Shown here piece after piece: positions 61,856 to 64,000 of a DNA stretch of 64,000 nucleotides (position 1 is its first letter; every line of letters begins with the position of its first letter). The position numbers were made by a program, and so were the translations under genes. The notes beneath the pieces were generated by a model. It ran no database searches, was not told the DNA's origin, and saw nothing but the letters and a program-made list of their open reading frames with translations. Source of the stretch: Sipunculus nudus (Eukaryota > Annelida > Sipuncula > Golfingiida > Sipunculidae); NCBI GenBank assembly GCA_026874595.1, contig CM049313.1, positions 42,932,659 to 42,996,658 of the forward strand, read 5' to 3'.

Positions 61856-62212
61856 TATATATATAGTGTATTGGAATATGTTGGAGTGTCGGGATTTGTT
61901 TGCTGCAGAAAATTGTATTCAGTCAAATTAGACTTAAATAGCCTGAGATAATACACATATTGATTACAAAGGTGAATGTGGTTTAAGGATAATTTTATGG
62001 GTCTCGAGGCCAATTTTCACCACCGCCAAATCGTTCTTCTGGAGATCGTTCTTGTGATTTAACTTCTTGAACGTAACCCGGTACCTACCGTGGTTAATGT
62101 AAATGGCGCTGTCCGTTTCGTTACTCTTCCTGGATGCTGCTGAGCTGTTCGTTATATTGTTCATTTCTAAACAATAATGAAACCATATATATGATTACAT
62201 GCACTTCGTAGG
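60871..62212. other. Upstream intergenic DNA with TG and TA tracts
   Basis: (TG)n at 60918-60937, G run at 61112-61119, long (TA)n at 61797-61866. 61200-62200 has no match in unit A and may be an insertion: its minus-strand frames of 94 and 66 codons (61497-61781, 61964-62164) have no domain I recognise. Confidence 0.45.
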
Positions 62213-62726
62213 AAATCTAGATATATATATATATATTTGTGTGGGTGTGTATTTGTATAATTTATTGGTGTGGCAATTAATTGAAAAAAATCAATTAATG
62301 GTCGTTTGAGTGATGGTTGCACTTTCTCATGATAAATCACAAACTATTATGTATTCACATGCAAACATGTTATATTATCGAAAAAAATATTTTAATCATG
62401 AAAGAGATAGAAGAAAGACGGGATAAAAGTTAGTGAACAGCATTAAAACTTAATCTTGTACAGCGAACAACCCAGAACTATCTTAACTGGTCAGCGTGCT
62501 GTAGAAGTCAGGCTGGATATACTCGACCAATATTTAAGGTTAACTCTATTCAGCAAATTTAATGGTAATATAGAAGGTACATACAAGGATAAATTAATAA
62601 TCGATCATCGGGCGTTTTATGACTTTCAGTCATCAAACATGATTTCCAAGTATATAAAATAGGCTCAAGTTTGCAAGATTTTCGTGTAGGCACTGTTTGC
62701 TTCAAAAGAGTAACTAACTGACTAAC

Positions 62727-62782
<56 letters not shown>

Positions 62783-62783
62783 C

Positions 62784-62814
<31 letters not shown>

Positions 62815-64000
62815 CCTATATATATACATGTATATGTAAACGTATTTTTGGGCAGTTCTGACTGCATGCGCGCGCACAGTAATCATGAATATTTAACCCT
62901 TGGGTCAGTCTCCTATACTTTCTATGACCAAAGACAGACACTTAAGTGGTTTCCAGTTGTCAGTGTATTATATGATTATCGTCCTAGTATACCTGTAACT
63001 GTTAATTTAAGTATTGTTTATCATTAATTAATATGTTTGCATTAAGTTATTGTGTGAAGTTATATTTTGGTCGCGGTTAATGATTATTTGATGCGGTTTT
63101 TTTATCGATATAGTTTTGTCGCAAATGGCGATTCTATAGCACCTATTGTGCATTTAGTGGTAAATATATTTTCCTGCCGTTAGTAAGTGCTCATACACAA
63201 TGGCCTCTTCGACCCATAAACTGATTTTGCCTACAGCATTTATATTTGCTATTTAATAATCATGTGACCATTTCAGCCAATCATAGAGGCTGTGTCTTCC
63301 AGCATCGGGGCTCATCTGATTGGACCAAAATGCAGTGCTTCCCTCTGGTGTAGCGACTCAGGATACGAGGTCAAAACAAACAGCGCTTATGATATAGGTA
63401 GTAAGCCTATAGGTAAAGCACTGTGTAAAGAGTGTAGTGAACTGGGGCTTGTTGGAGTAACTCCATTTGACCCACTTGGCGACCTTCACCTTCAACTGCG
63501 GCAGGGACGGCATCCAGAAAACAAATTATGATACCCCGATTTTACTAGTGAAAATAATATTTTTTTTACATAAAAATTGAACAAATGTGACATGAAACGT
63601 ATGTAATAAATTATTTCCTGTTTGGTTACTAGGACAAAAAAGACATCCAGTCATTAGGACTTTTATGGGGTACAGAACGGTTGCCAGTCGTACACACCAC
63701 CTGACATCGGGTGATCACATTTGCAATTGTTCAGATAAAAATAAAATTGTAAAAACTGCAAAGGCAAGCTTATGGTGTATTCAAAATGATTATTTCTGGA
63801 CATTACAGCCTGCTATCTATAGTGAGCATGTCAACATTACACCGCTTAAGATGTATAGCTATTTGGTGTTTCATATTCATGCATAAGCCTTATCCTACAT
63901 ATATAAATGTGCTGTTGGTATATAAAGCCAGAAGGTATTCCCTGAGAAACATAAATCAGTTGTACAGTCGCTTACAGTTGCTTATGGTACCAAATCTTTT
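62213..64000. other. Right flank of unit B, no gene recognised
   Basis: Collinear with about 29000-34260 of unit A in blocks. (TA)n with TACA interruptions at 62731-62833. A 79-codon frame at 63292-63531 has four cysteines (LWCSDSGYE, CKECSELG), but it is not preserved in unit A and matches nothing I know. Confidence 0.4.

Larger units (their letters stand above)
47880..64000 (+). repeat. Segmental duplication unit B (compact copy)
   Basis: Collinear with 1228-34270 in the same orientation, carrying the better preserved lectin gene. It continues past the window's right edge. Its introns are shorter and mostly lack the large mobile elements of unit A, apart from an older element at 56645-58239 and a minisatellite at 58400-59330. 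Confidence 0.8.

Noticed and set aside
63292-63531. 79-codon cysteine-containing frame as a small secreted protein gene
   Set aside because: The collinear stretch in unit A is not open, no signal peptide is evident, and no family was recognised.
1-64000. tRNA, rRNA or other structured RNA genes
   Set aside because: No TPsiC-like box in a cloverleaf context or rRNA-like segment was found on either strand by eye; a covariance-model scan would be decisive.

Overview
The window reads as animal nuclear DNA, most likely from a bivalve mollusc or a close lophotrochozoan relative. The support is AT-rich DNA with split exons carrying GT-AG and GC-AG splice sites, an expanded C-type lectin-like (CTLD) gene family, DIRS, LINE, Ty3/Gypsy and Helitron remnants, and a repeat family that starts AGCTCAGCTGAC and ends near ACCCATGGGT, of the kind I associate with bivalves. 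The taxon is inferred. I found no prokaryotic operons, tRNA, rRNA or CRISPR.

The backbone is a segmental duplication. Unit A (about 1.2-34.3 kb) and unit B (about 47.9 kb to the end) each carry the same minus-strand gene for a predicted type I membrane protein: N-terminal hydrophobic segment, two CTLDs, a short stalk, a transmembrane helix and an acidic cytoplasmic tail. Gene B (51965-60662) has exons at 60494-60662, 59356-59538, 56394-56516, about 54653-54890, 53785-53956, 52975-53034, 52463-52562 and 51965-52208. Phases agree at every junction except the 4-to-5 junction. Gene A (4251-27267) keeps most of the same exons in open frame, but its start codon is ATT instead of ATG. One donor is GC, one intron has grown from about 0.7 to about 10 kb, and the transmembrane exon is gone, with a second copy of the stalk exon in its place. 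The phase mismatch this creates would push the tail exon into a different frame that happens to be open. Gene A is therefore probably a decaying paralogue, or possibly one making a different product.

Unit A has been inflated by mobile elements. A DIRS-like tyrosine-recombinase retrotransposon (7460-12983) lies in the exon 4/5 intron. Its recombinase ORF is cut by a non-autonomous Helitron (11406-12381) with the expected A|T target. A THAP-type DNA transposon (17799-24078) with TTAA flanks sits in another intron and hosts a 3.2 kb nested element. Unit B supplies near-empty sites for these insertions. An array element (32.1-33.65 kb) has eight units of about 180 bp.

Between the units (34.3-47.9 kb) are a broken LINE (34.6-39.3 kb), a fold-back element (39539-41492) hosting a second Helitron copy (40366-41274), a fragment of the AGCTCAGCTGAC family, and a Gypsy integrase end with a candidate LTR (45.7-46.9 kb). 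No host gene was recognised there. Unit B also has a minisatellite (58.4-59.3 kb) that unit A lacks.
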